Source: Synaphobranchus kaupii (Eukaryota; Chordata; Actinopteri; Anguilliformes; Synaphobranchidae). From it: a stretch of 64,000 nt of DNA. The stretch is from NCBI GenBank assembly GCA_029718625.1, contig CM056397.1:2938590-3002589 (forward strand), read 5' to 3'. Shown here piece after piece: positions 30,915 through 43,693 of this stretch (positions within the stretch are counted from its first letter, which is position 1; each line of letters begins with the position of its first letter). Below the pieces are notes generated by a model. The model made no database searches, had not been told where the DNA came from, and was given only the letters and a program-made list of their open reading frames with translations. A program made the translations under genes and the position numbers.

Positions 30915-32159
30915 TGGACGACACAGAGAGAGAGAGAGAAAGAGCTGCAGAGTGTGACAGACCCACAGTCTTCCATTCACACCCTGGTTCTGTGTTTTAA
31001 GCGTAGTTTATTCCCCCGCCTTTGTATCCCAGACTTCACTTGCCCCATTCCTTTCCCCCCTGCCACTTCGTGCCGATTATGCGGTCTTTACGTTTAATGT
31101 CCTCCGAGATGGCTTTGGCACAGCAGTCCAGGACTATAAAGCATCAGCATGCTCCTCAGAGAGAGAAGGAATGAGAAACAGAGAGAGGTGGGAGATGGTG
31201 TAACAGAGGGACGGCAGGAAGAATAGAAGACAAGGGGTTAGAGGGTGAGAGACAGAGAGCTGACCAAGAGAGAGAGAGAGAGAGAGAGAGATAGAGGAGG
31301 GGAGCGGTAGAGAAATGGTAGAGACAGCCTGAGGACTGAGGTACAGACGGGCAGAGTGGGGTTTTGCCATGAGTGGCAATTGTGGTTTCGGCACGTTCGT
31401 CAGGGCGGATCCCAGCCCCTCCCTCTGCCTCTGAGGGGACATGGGTTTCAGACTGCTGACTGCCGTGACTCCCCCACCCCATCCTGCCCCCTCTCACTTG
31501 ACTAAGAGCACATCGCTCGCTCTGCAGTGTGCTCCCAGCACCATGCACTAACAACCATTCTCACTCAGTCCACCTGCCCAGACTAGGGAATTATCATTTG
31601 TACCAGCTAAGTGTATTCCTGCTTGTATGTTGTTCTGTTTAACAGGCTTTGCATTGTAACTAAGCTGCAAATCTAATGCTTTTCTAGATCCTTCAGTGAC
31701 CTGAAGTTTACAGGTTAATTTCCCATTCAAGACACTACCACTCTTCCCTGGAGCTAGGAGCTTTATTTGGATTGCTCCAGTCTGAACGTGAAAGTGCAAG
31801 CGTGTTACGATTTAAGAGTGTGGTATCCTGCACAGTATCATTACAGTTCTATATCCCTATTATCTTGCATGGTTGACATTATCAACCATGTCACCAACCA
31901 ATTGCCAAACCAATTTGGCTCTGGTATGTACACTCACTTAAGCCGCCTAACAAATTTTAGTCACTAACAAAACCCGACCACGAGATTTTCATCAAAAAGT
32001 GTTTGAAATCCAAAAGGCAACATGTGAGAATAACCAAAATGCTGAGCAGCTAATTTAGGTCACTCCTACAGACATTGCAAAAGCAAAGGCTTTGTTTATT
32101 TTTATATTGTTTGTTCAAGTTTAAACAGAAAGTATACAAGTATACAAGTATACATTCTG
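30915..32159. other. unassigned sequence, GA-rich in the first part
   Basis: A (GA)n run lies at about 31267-31291 in a purine-rich plus strand (31140-31330). The stretch 30990-31140 is GC-richer and complex (TTTAAGCGTAGTTTATTCCC, CCTCCGAGATGGCTTTGG) and could be conserved non-coding DNA. Minus-strand frames of 102-132 aa are serine/leucine-rich artefacts of the GA runs. From 31570 on the sequence is ordinary with no feature. Confidence 0.35.
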
Positions 32160-33102
32160 GGGTTGATTTACTAAAGGTTTGCTTGTACAAAATCACATGT
32201 AAAAGTGTTACCACCCACAAAGAATTGTCCAAGGTTATCAACTAACGAGGTCCAAAGAGGACTGCACATGTTAAAATGGAAAGATACATGTTTTTCAGTT
32301 TTGCGGGTTGCCCTGAATGAATATGCAAAATTGGGCATACCTATGTTATCTCACGAACTAGTAGGAGGTGGTCATGCAAATAGATTGCTTTACCACGTTG
32401 TAAAGTGATTTACTAAGCCTGAAAGCAAGTTTGGGAAAGGTATTTGTGTTTGGAATATCCATAACTGAACGTTCTGAATGATGGGGGTAACAATGGAGGC
32501 TAACTAACTGGCCCATTTTAGCTAACAGACAAAATGCACAAAAAGAGAATTTGTGGATTCATAGGCTACATCATGACTATAAATACATTTTTAGTCACGA
32601 AGCAAATCGTGTTACAGAATACAAGAGTAACTAGTATTTGAATCAAACAAGCAATACAACGTCTATTATAACAAACCGTGAATAACAAAGCAAACTATCA
32701 AAATAAAACCCATGATCAGATGGAAATGCGATTTTGTGACACTAACGGCACGAGTATTGCTATTAAGCATAGTTATGATCATTTCAGTCCTGACAAACAT
32801 CTGCAACTCCTGGCAGAAAGTAAGAGACATCCAGTGAAACAGTTTGTTGTAAACCGCCGGCTTGTTCAGTGTAACAGTACCCTAAAATAACAGGTTTTTT
32901 ACATTCATTAAATGGTTTTTCACTGGCAACATTGCTGCCAGTCTTTTCACCGTTTTCTTATGATATTTCTTTATAGTGTAACTATTCCAAACATGCAAAT
33001 TTACATAATTAATCTTAGTTGACCACAAAGTGTGAAATGATAACACGTGCAATTACTCCCGCAAAAGAACCCCCCTTATTTGGGATCTTAGTAAATCAAC
33101 CC
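32160..33102. mobile_element. Harbinger-like element with GGGTTGATTTACTAA ends
   Basis: GGGTTGATTTACTAA at the left recurs in reverse complement at the right (TTAGTAAATCAACCC). An internal GATTTACTAAGCCTG copy lies near 32408. The end sequence fits Harbinger-type non-autonomous elements of fish, but no clean 3-bp duplication is visible. The 70-aa frame at 32678-32890 has no known domain. Confidence 0.65.
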
Positions 33103-33923
33103 GTCTGTGTATGCAGACCCAAATATGGTTCAGGCTGAAGGGAAAGCACAGTGATCCAGTTGTCGAGCTTCCACTTCCCCCCATTTCTTTGGCCATACTG
33201 TATGTCTACTGCTTGCCAACCACATGAAGCCTAGGGACACTCACAAAGTGACCACTCTCAGCTCACTGGTCATTTGATGGCTGAGCCTGGGGGTGCGGTG
33301 GGACTTTCTCTTCATCTCTCTGCCTTCCTTTCTTCACACTGTCCCTCCTTCTTGCATCGGCTTTTTCCCCCTCTGCCTCTGAACCCACACAGCAATCCTC
33401 CACAGCAGCCCAGTGAGTCACCCTACATCCACTGACTGAGTGAGCCTGCAATTACATGCAGCAATGGGCTTTATTCTCCCCACATACACGCACACGTGAC
33501 ACATGACATGTACACAAACAGACTCAAACATGTACATGTACAAACACACATACACACACCACTCACACACATAAACAAATAATGTGCACAAAACTCAACC
33601 TCACACAAGAAACACATATTTGAACATGCCACACAAAACACAGCAAACAACTATGCACATTTAAACAGAATGCACAACAGAACACGTGAGATGATTTTGA
33701 TCTCAGTGGGATTTTTCTGGCTAACTAAAGAATGCATAAATAAATAAATAAATAGAATTGCTCAGGCAAAAATCATAAACACACTCACACGTCTGACACA
33801 ATATGTACAAACAATATTAGGCAAGCCTAGCTCAGCCCGGACGCCTGTATGCAGCCAGTGGGGAACATTTGACATTGTTATGTATGGAAGCATATCCGCA
33901 CCAAAATTCAAATGAAAATCGGC
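33103..33923. other. unassigned sequence, CA-rich in the middle
   Basis: Impure CACACA/ACATGTACA sequence at about 33475-33680. No gene recognised. Confidence 0.4.
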
Positions 33924-36417
33924 GATTGCATTTCGTTTAAATTCGATGTGCGCAAAAACCATGACATAATTCAAATGAAAATGCAAAAGGCCACTTTATT
34001 TTAATTTGCAAGTTAATGTATGCACATTCTTACAATTTGAAAATGTTAATGCCAATCCATTTCACATTTAATTTTTCTCGCCCTCTACGACACAACCCTG
34101 CCATAATTTAAATGAAACTGAAAAACCACATTTGCACTTGCAGTTTCTTATTGTAATCGCATGATCCATGACAAAAAGGAAATTCAATTCGCCATTTAAC
34201 ATATCGTTTTCATGCTTTTGCGGCACAAGGGACATAATTCAAATGCAATGGCATTGCATCCGTTTACATTATCATTTCCACATGGTCACGCAAAAAACCC
34301 GGCCAAAACAAAAACTGAAAATGCTAAATGTCAAAGCTGCCCATCAAGACGGGGCCTCGAAGAAAGGGGTGTTACAGGGGACCATTCAAACCACTGAACT
34401 TATGGTTCAACTTCAATGGTTGTCTGTGAATGATTTCGGTCATCAGGCAGTTACCACAATTAAGCCTACCAGGCTGGATAGCAACATTTCCTAGCTCTGT
34501 GTGTTTGGGGATTATAGGCTAAATTCTAAAAACTAGAAAGGAAACAAGGTAGCATAAATGTTACGATGAGCCTAGCTAGCCCGTTGTTAATTAACTTAAC
34601 CTTAAACAGTAGGGAGGACTTGCCGTAAGAGGCAATAGATTTCCGTTCAATGGTTTGCCTTAGACAGGGCTGTGTGATAAACCAACATTGGGCTATTGCT
34701 TAGCCTATATTCCATGTCACTAAAATAAAAGAAGCAGGCTATCAATAAAATAAGTGCTTATGTCTCTAATTCTGTCTGAGTGGTAGACCTATTTAAATGA
34801 AAATGATTATGTAGCCTATGTTCTTAAAAGACTGAGCATAATGTCACTGTGCCAATACTGACATGGATTTTTTATATATATATACGTATATATATATATA
34901 TATCATTTTTTTTTTTACAGCTGCGCGGATACGCTACTGTCGGAACTCACTGTATTCGCACACCCTCTAAAAAGACCAGTTTTTATGTTCTCTCAATAAC
35001 CACGTAGCCTATTTAAATTGAAAAGATTTAAATGTTGTGTAGGCTAGGCTACAACTATGACCAGTAATGTCTAGAGCTACAACAGGAAAATCTACGTCAT
35101 AGAGGCTAACCGCATAATCTTACAGCATTGAGATCTGGAAAGCTCCAGAGAATGTGCGAATAACGTTAGCCTACCTACTAGCCTACCAAAGATGGTGGAT
35201 TGTGTTGTAGGCTATATGGTGTAACGTTATAAAAATATAATTTAAAAAATTTGTGTAAATGTCCATTTGTTTTAATCTGTAGGCTATGTTGCTTCATAAC
35301 TAGGCTAAATATATATAATAGCTGAGGCCACAGGTAAAATTTAGGTAGATGGGCCTGTGAGTAGGGAGATCAGAGTCGGGGTTTTCACCAAATGAAAAAG
35401 AAGCTGAATTGTTGACATTCAGTTTTTAAATTCAGAATTTCAGTTTTTTACTGCCATCTGCTGGGTAAAGACATGAATGACAGTCTACACAACATAGCCT
35501 ATGCGGAATAGGCCTACACAATTTTTTTTAAATTATATTTTTATTTAATTAGTATATACACCATACAAAATAATCCACCGTCTTTGGTAGGCTGTAGGCT
35601 CAGGCTGTGTCTCGTTCCGATCACTGTCTCAGGCTTTCTGTGGACTACGTTACCTTTGCACATAGCCTAAGGGTAAGGCTATCTAAAAGAAAACAATAAT
35701 TAATAGGAATCCTGATGCAAATGCCCACGGTGAAAATGGTAGCATGTTTTTCAGGCATAGCCTGCCATGAATAGCTGGCTGGTTTTGACCACGCAAACCA
35801 GTAACATTAGACTATCGGCTAGTTACCATACCAGATTAACGAAAGCAGGGGAACTAGGCTAAAGTTAACTTAGTTAACATTAGGCTGGCTATGGCTCGTC
35901 GTAACTTTTAGGCTACCTCTTTTCCTATTTAGCCTATAATCCCCAAACACAGAGAACTAGGAAATATCGCTATCTAGCCTGGTAACTGCCTGACTACCAA
36001 AATCACAGACAACATTTAGCAGTTTTGGCAGGGTTTTTGCGTGACCACACGGAAATTATAATGTAAACGGATGCAATGCCATTGCACTTGAATTGTCATT
36101 CTTGTGCCACAAAAGCATAAAAACAATATGTTAAATGGTGAATTGCATTATCATTTCCTTGTCATGGATCATGCGATTACAATAAGAAACTGCCAATGCA
36201 AATGTGGTTTTTCATTTTTATTTAAATTATGGCTGGGTTGTGTCGTAGAGGGCGAGAAAAATTAAATGTGAAATGGATTTTCATTAACATTTTCAAATCA
36301 GAAAGTGCATACATTAACTTGCAAATTAAAATGCAAAGTGGCCTTTTGCATTTTCATTTGAATTATGTCATGGTTTTTCCGCACATCGAATGTAAACGAA
36401 ATGCAATCGCCGATCTG
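33924..36417. mobile_element. 2.5-kb inverted-repeat element
   Basis: The left arm (33924 to about 34615) starts GGCGATTGCATTTCGTTTA and recurs in reverse complement on the right (about 35845 to 36417, ending GCAATCGCC). Matching inner landmarks include CCATGACATAATTCAAATG, TCTCGCCCTCTACGACACAA, GCAATGGCATTGCATCCGTT and CTGTGTTTGGGGATTATAGG. The 1.2-kb spacer is AT-rich and lacks a transposase. Arms diverged by substitutions and indels. Target duplications could not be set because the outer boundary is uncertain by a few bases. Probably a foldback-type non-autonomous DNA element. Confidence 0.75.
34868..34905. repeat. (TA)n microsatellite
   Basis: TATATA run interrupted by one ACGTA, followed by a T tract, inside the spacer of the inverted-repeat element. 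Confidence 0.85.
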
Positions 36418-37500
36418 TAGGACCAGCAGACCTCTGAGTCTCAGAGCTTGTTTTTGCACAGAAAATGGAAAGTACTGATTTATTGGACGCTGTATTTCAG
36501 ACATTAAATATGTAGCCTATGGTAAATGATGCAAAATAGTAATAGCCTAAAACATATGAATTGCTTCGGTAAAAGACACCAAATGCACGTAAACGGATTG
36601 AAATGACCGTTATTTCTCAGGCCTAGCCAGAATGAGGGGAAAAAAAGGTTTTGAACACAAGGCGTGTTTAAGTCTGAGCTTTTGTACTTGAAAATGTACC
36701 GTGACTGTAGTCAACAATTTTTTTAGTTATTTGCCCGATGCATAAAACGTGCATAATGAACATAAAACATGACATAATGCATCGGCTACATACGGCAAAA
36801 TTAAATATTGTTTTGAAAGGACCGGGGTTAACGTTAAGCATTGAAGGTTGTGTTTTCTATGCAATAACAAACAAAAATGTCAGAAATATTATGCTTACGT
36901 GCTTAACTAGGCTATAATGTGGTTGATTTTTTTAGGGCACCCCTGGTAAAAAAAAAACGGCACAACACCGGGACCACAGTCAAAAAATAATCTGCTTGGA
37001 AGTAATAGTTCTGCTTACGTTTCGTTAGGCTACTGAATGATAAACATACAATTAAAAGTTAAAACGTTATTGTTGTAGTTTTAGCTATATTTGCTAGCAA
37101 AGCCAAAAGCCTGCGAAGGGTGTCCTTGATGCCTAGACCCCAGCTCCAATGCACTAATGTCGGTAATGAACCACCTCCGTTATCCGACCTCCCACGCAAT
37201 CAGGGTTAGACAGCAAACTTTTTACCGTAATTACTCAATTTTACGCATTAGCTTTTCAACACTTGCAATTTGCGCATGCGCTTTTCTACAATGGGGAACA
37301 GACAGCCACTCAGCCAGTCAGTTACTACGTCCGGGCAAAAACTACAATGCACTCACGCACAAAACATATCAATGCATGCACTAAGATGACGCAACAAACA
37401 ATACACACACAATACGCAAACAGCACAATAAAACATATGAAATGACACATAAACAGACTGATGCTGAACTGATGCACACAATACACACAACTGACACATA
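36418..37500. other. unassigned sequence
   Basis: AT-rich with no recognised gene; 37340-37500 is CA/ACA-rich, which creates overlapping Cys/Val-rich frames on the minus strand. Confidence 0.35.
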
Positions 37501-37625
37501 TACAGTGCAGTCTGTACGTATTTGGACAGTGACACCGTTTTTGTTGTTTTGGCTCTGTACTCCAGCACATTGGATTCGAAATGAAACAATGAACATGAGA
37601 TTATATTTTTTGAGTTATAAAGCCT
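37501..37625 (+). mobile_element. Tc1/mariner-like 5' end fragment
   Basis: TACAGTGCAGTCTGTACGTA, TTTGGACAGTGACAC and TGGCTCTGTACTCCAGCAC form the known 5' terminal block of a fish mariner-type repeat. Only about 125 bp are present before the next element. Confidence 0.65.
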
Positions 37626-37656
37626 AGTATCTTGCCTCCATTTCATAAATCACATA

Positions 37657-39283
37657 CAGTCAAGCCGGAAAGTCTGCACACTCCTTTCACCTTCTCCACG
37701 TTTTATTACGTTACAGACATATTCTACAATAGATTGAGTTTTTTGTCTCAAAATTCTACACAAAATAGCCCATAATGACAAAGTGAAAACAGGTTTTTAG
37801 ACATTTGTGCTAATTTATTAAAAATCTAAATGTAAAATATCATATGTACACAAGTGTATGACACCCAAAGTGAGCTGAGGTGCATTTTGTTTCCACTGAT
37901 ACTGCTTGAGATGTTTCTACAACTTAATTGGAGTCCACCTGTGATAAATTCAATTGATTGGACATGATTGGAGATTGCCAACACCTGCCTATATAAGGTC
38001 CCACAGTTGACAGTGCATGTCAGAGCAAACTCCAAGCCATAGGGTCAAAGGAATTATCTGTAGACCTCAGAAACAGGATTGTGTCAAGGCATAGATCTGG
38101 AGAAGGGTACGGAAAAATCTCAGCTAAATGCAGCTTTACAGGTCCCAAAGAGCACAGTGGCCACCATCATTCGTAAATGGAAGAAGTTTGGAACCACCAA
38201 GAATCTTCCTAGACCTGGCCGCCCGGGCAAACTGAGCAATCGGAGAAGACGGGCCTTGGCCAGGGAGGTGAGCAGGAACCCGAGGGTCACTCTGACAGAG
38301 CTCCAGCGTATCCTTGTGGAGATGGGAGAACCTTTCAGAAGATCAACCATCCAGGCAGCACTCCACCAATCAGGCCTTTATGGTAGAGTGGCCAGACGGA
38401 AGCCCCTCCTTAGTAAAAGGCACATCACAGCTCGCTTGGAGTTTGCCAAAAGGCACCTAGAGGACTCTCAAACCATAAGAATCAAGATTATCTGGTCTGA
38501 TGAAACCAAAATTTAACTTTTTGGCCTGAATACCAAGCGTCACGTCTGGAGGAAACCAGGCACCGCTCATCACCTGGCTAATACCATCCCTACAGTGAAC
38601 CATGGCGGTGGCAGCATCATGATGTGGGGATGTTTTTCAGCAGCGGGAACGGGGCGACTAGTCCTGATAGAGGGAAAGATGAATGCAGCTAAGTACACCG
38701 AGATCCTTGAAGAAAACCTGCTCCAGAGCGTTCTGGACCTCAGACTGGGGCGAAGGTTTACCTTCCAACATGACAACGACCCGAAGCACACAGCCAAGAG
38801 AACAAAGGAGTGGCTTCGGAGAAAGTCTGTGCATGTCCTTGAGTGGCCCGGCCAGAGCCCAGACCTGAATCCAATTGAACATCTGTGGAAAGAGCTGAAA
38901 ATGGCTGTGTACCAACGCTCCCCATCCAACCTGACGGAGCTGGCAAGGATATGCCAAGAGGAATGGGCAAAAATGTCAGAAACAAGTGTGCCAAGCTCGT
39001 AGCTTCTTTCCCAAGACGCCTTGAAGCTGTAATCGCTGCCAAAGGTGCAGCAACCAAGTATTAGGCTAAGGGTGTGTATAGATATGTAACCCCTAAATAA
39101 CCTATTTTTGTCAGTAAAATAAAATAGCATATTTTCTAAAAACCTGTTTTCACTTTGTCATTATTGGCTATTGTGTGTAGATGTTTGAGGCAAAAAATGA
39201 ACTCAATCTATTGTAGTATAAGTCTGTAACGTAATAAAACGTGGAGAAGGTGAAAGGAGTATGCAGACTTTCCGGCTTGACTG
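37657..39283 (+). mobile_element. Tc1 element with complete ends, nearly intact
   Basis: Starts CAGTCAAGCCGGAAAGTCTG after TA (37655-37656) and ends GACTTTCCGGCTTGACTG before TA (39284-39285). The terminal inverted repeats extend for about 65 bp through CACGTTTTATTACGTTACAG. A TATATAAGG motif at about 37989 precedes the coding region. At 1627 bp it is full length. It lies 17 bases upstream of the TTAA element at 39301, and its family has a second, decayed copy at 18771-18969. Confidence 0.95.
38038..39064 (+). pseudogene. Tc1 transposase with one stop and two frameshifts
   Basis: A DDE-type Tc1 transposase. The start codon context reads CCATAGGGTCAAAG, so the ATG appears lost. The first residues (SKELSVDLRNRIVSRHRSGE) are followed by a frameshift, then a long frame from 38105 with VPKSTVATIIRKWKKFGTT of the paired-like DNA-binding domain, the GRPGKLSNRRRR linker and IIWSDETKI (first Asp). 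A TAA stop at 38514-38516 replaces one codon, and the same frame continues with [36 protein letters not shown] (second Asp) and [12 protein letters not shown] (third residue, Glu). A last frameshift near 38980 precedes AAKGAATKY and the TAG at 39062-39064. All three catalytic acids are kept, so this is the best-preserved transposase here, though inactive as it stands. Confidence 0.95.
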
Positions 39284-39300
39284 TATATCCTATTGCTTAA

Positions 39301-40471
39301 AGGGTTAGTTCGGAATTTTGGACATAATGTCTCAATTTCGACTTACCCATGATGTAGTTGATTGATGGAAACCATTTTCAGATAATTCCATGCTGTCCCT
39401 TCTTTTGGACATACACACATTGCTAATGCTAGCGCAACTCGTAGGAAACTAGTATCATCCACTACCAAACGCACTTAAACACTCCACAGTGCACCCAAAG
39501 CAAATGAAATACGACAACAGTCTATCGGGGTTATTTTCAGTGATTATACCATCATTTTTCAAGTCAAACTATCGTTGAATCCTTTACTTTGTGCTCACCT
39601 AAATTCTCAGTGGAAGTACGGCGGCAGAGCTAGCTGTAGATTAGCCAGGGTATCTGCCTGTAGGCTATCTGCTGTACTCCACAGTTGCCGACACAATCCG
39701 TTTTGCTGTAAAGTTACATATTTGGTAGACAACAAGTCAGCTAAACACAAACATGCTACAGAATAACACAGCATATACAAGCAAGCACACTGGCTACCAA
39801 TTTGCAGGAAAAGTTTGACCACTTCCATGACTTCCCAATCGTGGCAACTAGCTAGCTAGCTAGCTGAATAGATAGATCACGCATGCAATCATTTATTAGT
39901 TACCTGCTCGTCAGTTGTTTTCGGTGCATGAAGAAAAACAGGTGATGGCACAGCAGTCTCCTTCAGTAGAGGGTGTCCCGCCCGTCCTTTTTTGATTTTC
40001 ACATAGTCATCCTCCGTGAAATGGTCACTACAAACTTTTTTAGAGTCTCAATTGGTGACATCCATGCGAGCAGCAAGAAGCCACAGCTGTTTTCTTTGTT
40101 GATCTTCCACTGGAAATCGGTGAAAACTTACATTACCTACTAAACTAACGCCTTACTTCCACAGAGAATTTAGGTGAGCACAAAGTAAAGGATTCAACGA
40201 TAGTTTGACTTGAAAAATGATGGTATAATCACTGAAAATAACCCCGATAGACTGTCGTCGTATTTTATTTGCTTTGGGTGCACCTTGGAGTGTTTAAGTG
40301 CATTTGGTAGTGGATGCTACTAGTTTCCTACGAGTTGCGCTAGCATTAGCAATGTGTGTATGTCCAAAAGAAGGGACAGCATGGAATTATCTGAAAATGG
40401 TTTCCATCAATCAACTACATCATGGGTAAGTCGTAATTGAGACATTATGTCCAAAATTCCGAACTAACCCT
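39301..40471. mobile_element. TTAA foldback element, copy 2 (1171 bp)
   Basis: Starts AGGGTTAGTTCGGAATTTTG, ends GAACTAACCCT, flanked by TTAA (39297-39300 and 40472-40475). It is very similar to 27415-28721 through both arms. The centre lacks about 160 bp present in copy 1 (between GGTGAAAACT and ACCTACTAAACTAA), while its right arm keeps the TTTCCATCAATC piece lost from copy 1. Confidence 0.93.
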
Positions 40472-40475
40472 TTAA

Positions 40476-42718
40476 AAAAACTGAAATGTAATTAAGTCGT
40501 GCCACCAAAAAAGAGGCATTAGCTGAAATCCAAACTGAAATATTTTGTTTGAGCCACACCCCATTTGTGATGATAAAAAAGGTAAAAAACCTTTTTCGAC
40601 GCAAGCAAGTCAATGCCCCATCTCTCCCTCTTCTTGATTAATGGGTATTCAAACTACGCAAATTAACGTTAGCCCTTTAATTTCAAACGGGTTTCCGTTT
40701 GAACAGTTTTCATGACGCGTTACCGAATGGATCTATCGCCCCTCCCCCCAACTATATCTCCTCCCTCCTCCCGTCTGTGTTCTCTCACTCGAGCCCAATT
40801 CGCATCTTTTGAAATTGTGAAGTGGGCAGAGACGGAACAAAAGCCGGTGTTTATTACCCCTTTACTTTAAGGGTATTTACACCCATATAGGGTGAACTAT
40901 GTAGGAATTGAAGTCCAATTTATATAAATGCTGCATTCCATTTACCTCGGAAGTCGGAGCTGGGAATGACGTCACACCCGAGTTGACCGCGTTCCAGTAC
41001 AAGTCGGAAAACCTAGCTGATCTCATTGTTAGCAATAGCCTACCAGTTCTAGCCAGGTTAGCCATTATTAGCAATACCAGTTGATAACAACGCACTACGC
41101 CAGGAGTGGCCAACTCCAGGCCTCGTGTATGCATGTTTTTACTGCCACCAGTTACCACTGCTCAATCAGCTAATTAGCCATACACACAATCACCGATTCA
41201 CTCGTAAATTACAGAACGATAAAACGCTACAATACACGCATACCGGCAGAAGAACATTCATCAGCTGCTGTTCATATCGTGGATATGAACCACTTTAGGC
41301 TGGGAAGAAGCCTAGCCTGCTGGGGCCTTTGCCTCCCCTGGGCAGGGTGGCGGTGCCTCTTGCGAGGCATCACAAACAAAAATTAAAAAAATGTGAAAAT
41401 TGACCCAAAAAAAAATATATAAAGAAAAAACTGCCTGTTGACCTGGGTCTCTTAGGCCTGCGATTCTCCACGAATGTGATGCAGTGCTGGGGAGGGCCGC
41501 TGTATCACATGGTGAACGGATAAACGCAACAAAAAGGACAATTAAATGTTGCTTTTTATTTAAACAGAAACTAGTTTGTCAAAACAGAGAAAACATAGCC
41601 ACAAACCCGTTCAGCAGTCTCACAAAGTCCCAAATCAAAAATGTTCTTCTCTGGCCTGGGAACCAGGCTGGCTAATCCTTCTGATGGCGCCCAGCTGCGC
41701 TAATTTGGCTGGTTCCTCTGCCTGGGTGTCATGGGGGTGCCGTCCAGCAGAGGGTGGCATCCCAACTCCCTCCCTGGCACCACAACACAATAATGAATTA
41801 AGTTTTTTTTTAAAATAATTTCACAAGAAAAATGTATTTCTTGAAAGTATTAAATCTTAATTTACTCATAGGAACTAATTATAATTTGAATTATAATTTT
41901 GTTTCAGTGTGTGTAATCGTGTTAAAATGACATAGCCATGGCCTTTGGCTGTTATGCGATCAGTGCTATGTCTCTGTACATTATTTCATAAAGACCCTAT
42001 AACCTTGAAGATGAATTGAGAAATTTCCAAGTACACAAATATGAGTTCTCCATGTTGTTAGCTTTTAACGTGAAAAAAATATTTACCTTCTCATTGCACA
42101 TATTTGAGTGTAATTGTGTAGTTATTTTTGGAGAGATATATCAGGAACATAAGTGAATGAAAAGGAAATGGTTTGAGAAAGAATTGCTTTCCTTGACGAA
42201 TGCGATGGCAGAACCACCTACTGGTGATTTATCCCTAGCAGGGGGCACAGGCTGTTTCCTTTGACTTCAAATCACATGGCCATTATACAAATTAGGGGAA
42301 GAGGGCCATGTGTTCTGTTCCAGTTCAGAATCCTTAAGTGGTTTTGGGTCAGATTCTGACATTGTCATGGAGATAATGACTTTTTATGTGCTTTTTGTTT
42401 TTTTTCATTCATTTGTATTCTGACCCAAGCTATGCACCTGCATATCTCCGAATTTGGGGCAGCCTGCTGTTGTTCACGCAGAGGTAAAATTTAATTTGCT
42501 CATCTTTCTACCTACCTATAGCTGCATGCCTAAAATTTCCACAGAGTTTGACTTCACAATGGCTGTTTTACCTTTAGAGGGAGACTTAAGACATATGGCC
42601 AATTCCGCGGTAATGGAATTACAATTCACAGAAATTTTGGCCTTAATTTTACTTTCTGTGGATAAGTCTTAAAGCCTAACTGATTATTAAAGCTTTATAA
42701 CTTCAGATGATACCCCTG
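40476..42718. other. unassigned sequence with repeat fragments
   Basis: No gene recognised. At 40928-40985 CATTTACCTCGGAAGTCGGA and GAATGACGTCACAC resemble a frequent fish repeat. At about 41101 CAGGAGTGGCCAACTCCAGG resembles the left end of a hAT MITE without a visible partner. GC-richer patches at 41285-41345 and 41640-41790 have no identified content. Confidence 0.35.
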
Positions 42719-42876
42719 CTATCATATCAAAATAAAAAATTGGAAACTTCCTGCATGTGGAAGGGTCCAAGACCGAAAGACCATTGGTAACGGAATTATG
42801 GTAGAAAATGTGTGTTATTTTTTTATTTTTCCTTCCACATGCAGGAAATTTCCAATTTTTTATTTTGATATGATAA
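42719..42876. repeat. 158-bp hairpin-forming inverted repeat
   Basis: ATCATATCAAAATAAAAAAT plus TTCCTGCATGTGGAAGG on the left is mirrored by CCTTCCACATGCAGGAA and ATTTTGATATGAT on the right; arms of about 45 bp enclose a loop of about 65 bases. No target duplication found; a small foldback MITE or part of family Y. Confidence 0.85.
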
Positions 42877-43017
42877 CCGTACCATATGTTTGAGCCACTG
42901 AACTAAACAAGATCCGTTCATATAATAATACTAACGTTAATCTCAGAGACCCATGTCTTTCAAATAGTAACGTTACCAGTACAGCGTAGCGGGCAACATA
43001 CAATATTAAATTTGACT

Positions 43018-43693
43018 TGCATTTTGGATAGATTTGGAGATACTAAAGGACAACAGGGTACACTGCTTACACTTTGCATCATAGATCTTTAGTAGTGCTG
43101 CATATCACCCTCAGATTTTGCACGCTGCACCCTTGTGGACAAGGAGGGTTTGATCCAGGAAATGTATATTTTCACCTGTTTACATTTGTAGCTCTCAGTA
43201 TTTCATTCCAAACTAAAGAAAAACATTGTTTTGCATATTTGCCAAGATTTCTTTGCATTTTTGGCACTTTATTTTGAACTAAATTAATATTGTAAATGGT
43301 ACAACTGTCTGTCTTCATTGAAGCCATTTTCCAAGTTTCTGTGATGCTCACACCTGGGGCCACATGTATAAAACTCTGAGTAAAAGAATGCGTAAAAGAA
43401 TGCTCAGGGTGAAAGTCGGAAATCTGCTTAAATAAAGTTTTGCATTTTTTACCTCTGCCTTTCGGTCACGGTGTCGCCATATCACACAGACCCCAAGCAT
43501 TGCGTATATATGGTGTCCATCATGTGCAAAGGTATGCAGATTCTGACAGCATGTGTTATATTATACATCTGAAAATTTCTGGAATTTCTGCTCAGCACTG
43601 TTTATACATGTGGCCCCTGGAGTTATAAAGCCTTAAATAGAACACTCCCTAAATAGGTGAGAATTGACCAAATTCCACATTTGCTCAAAGGGG
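43018..43693 (-). repeat. interspersed repeat, family Y (copy 2)
   Basis: Reverse-complement match of 25690-26100, ending at TTAA (43694-43697) where copy 1 begins after TTAA. It is interrupted by the MITE at 43357-43616. Confidence 0.75.
43357..43616. mobile_element. Harbinger-type MITE (260 bp)
   Basis: Ends GGGCCACATGTATAAA and, reverse-complemented, GGGCCACATGTATAAACAG. CTG flanks both sides (43354-43356 and 43617-43619). The family Y copy at 25690 shows the uninterrupted site (CTCCAGGTGTGAGCATCAC), which confirms the insertion. Confidence 0.9.

Noticed and set aside
31134..31554. Overlapping minus-strand frames of 102 and 132 aa
   Set aside because: Ser/Leu-rich translation of GA-repeat sequence; no domain.
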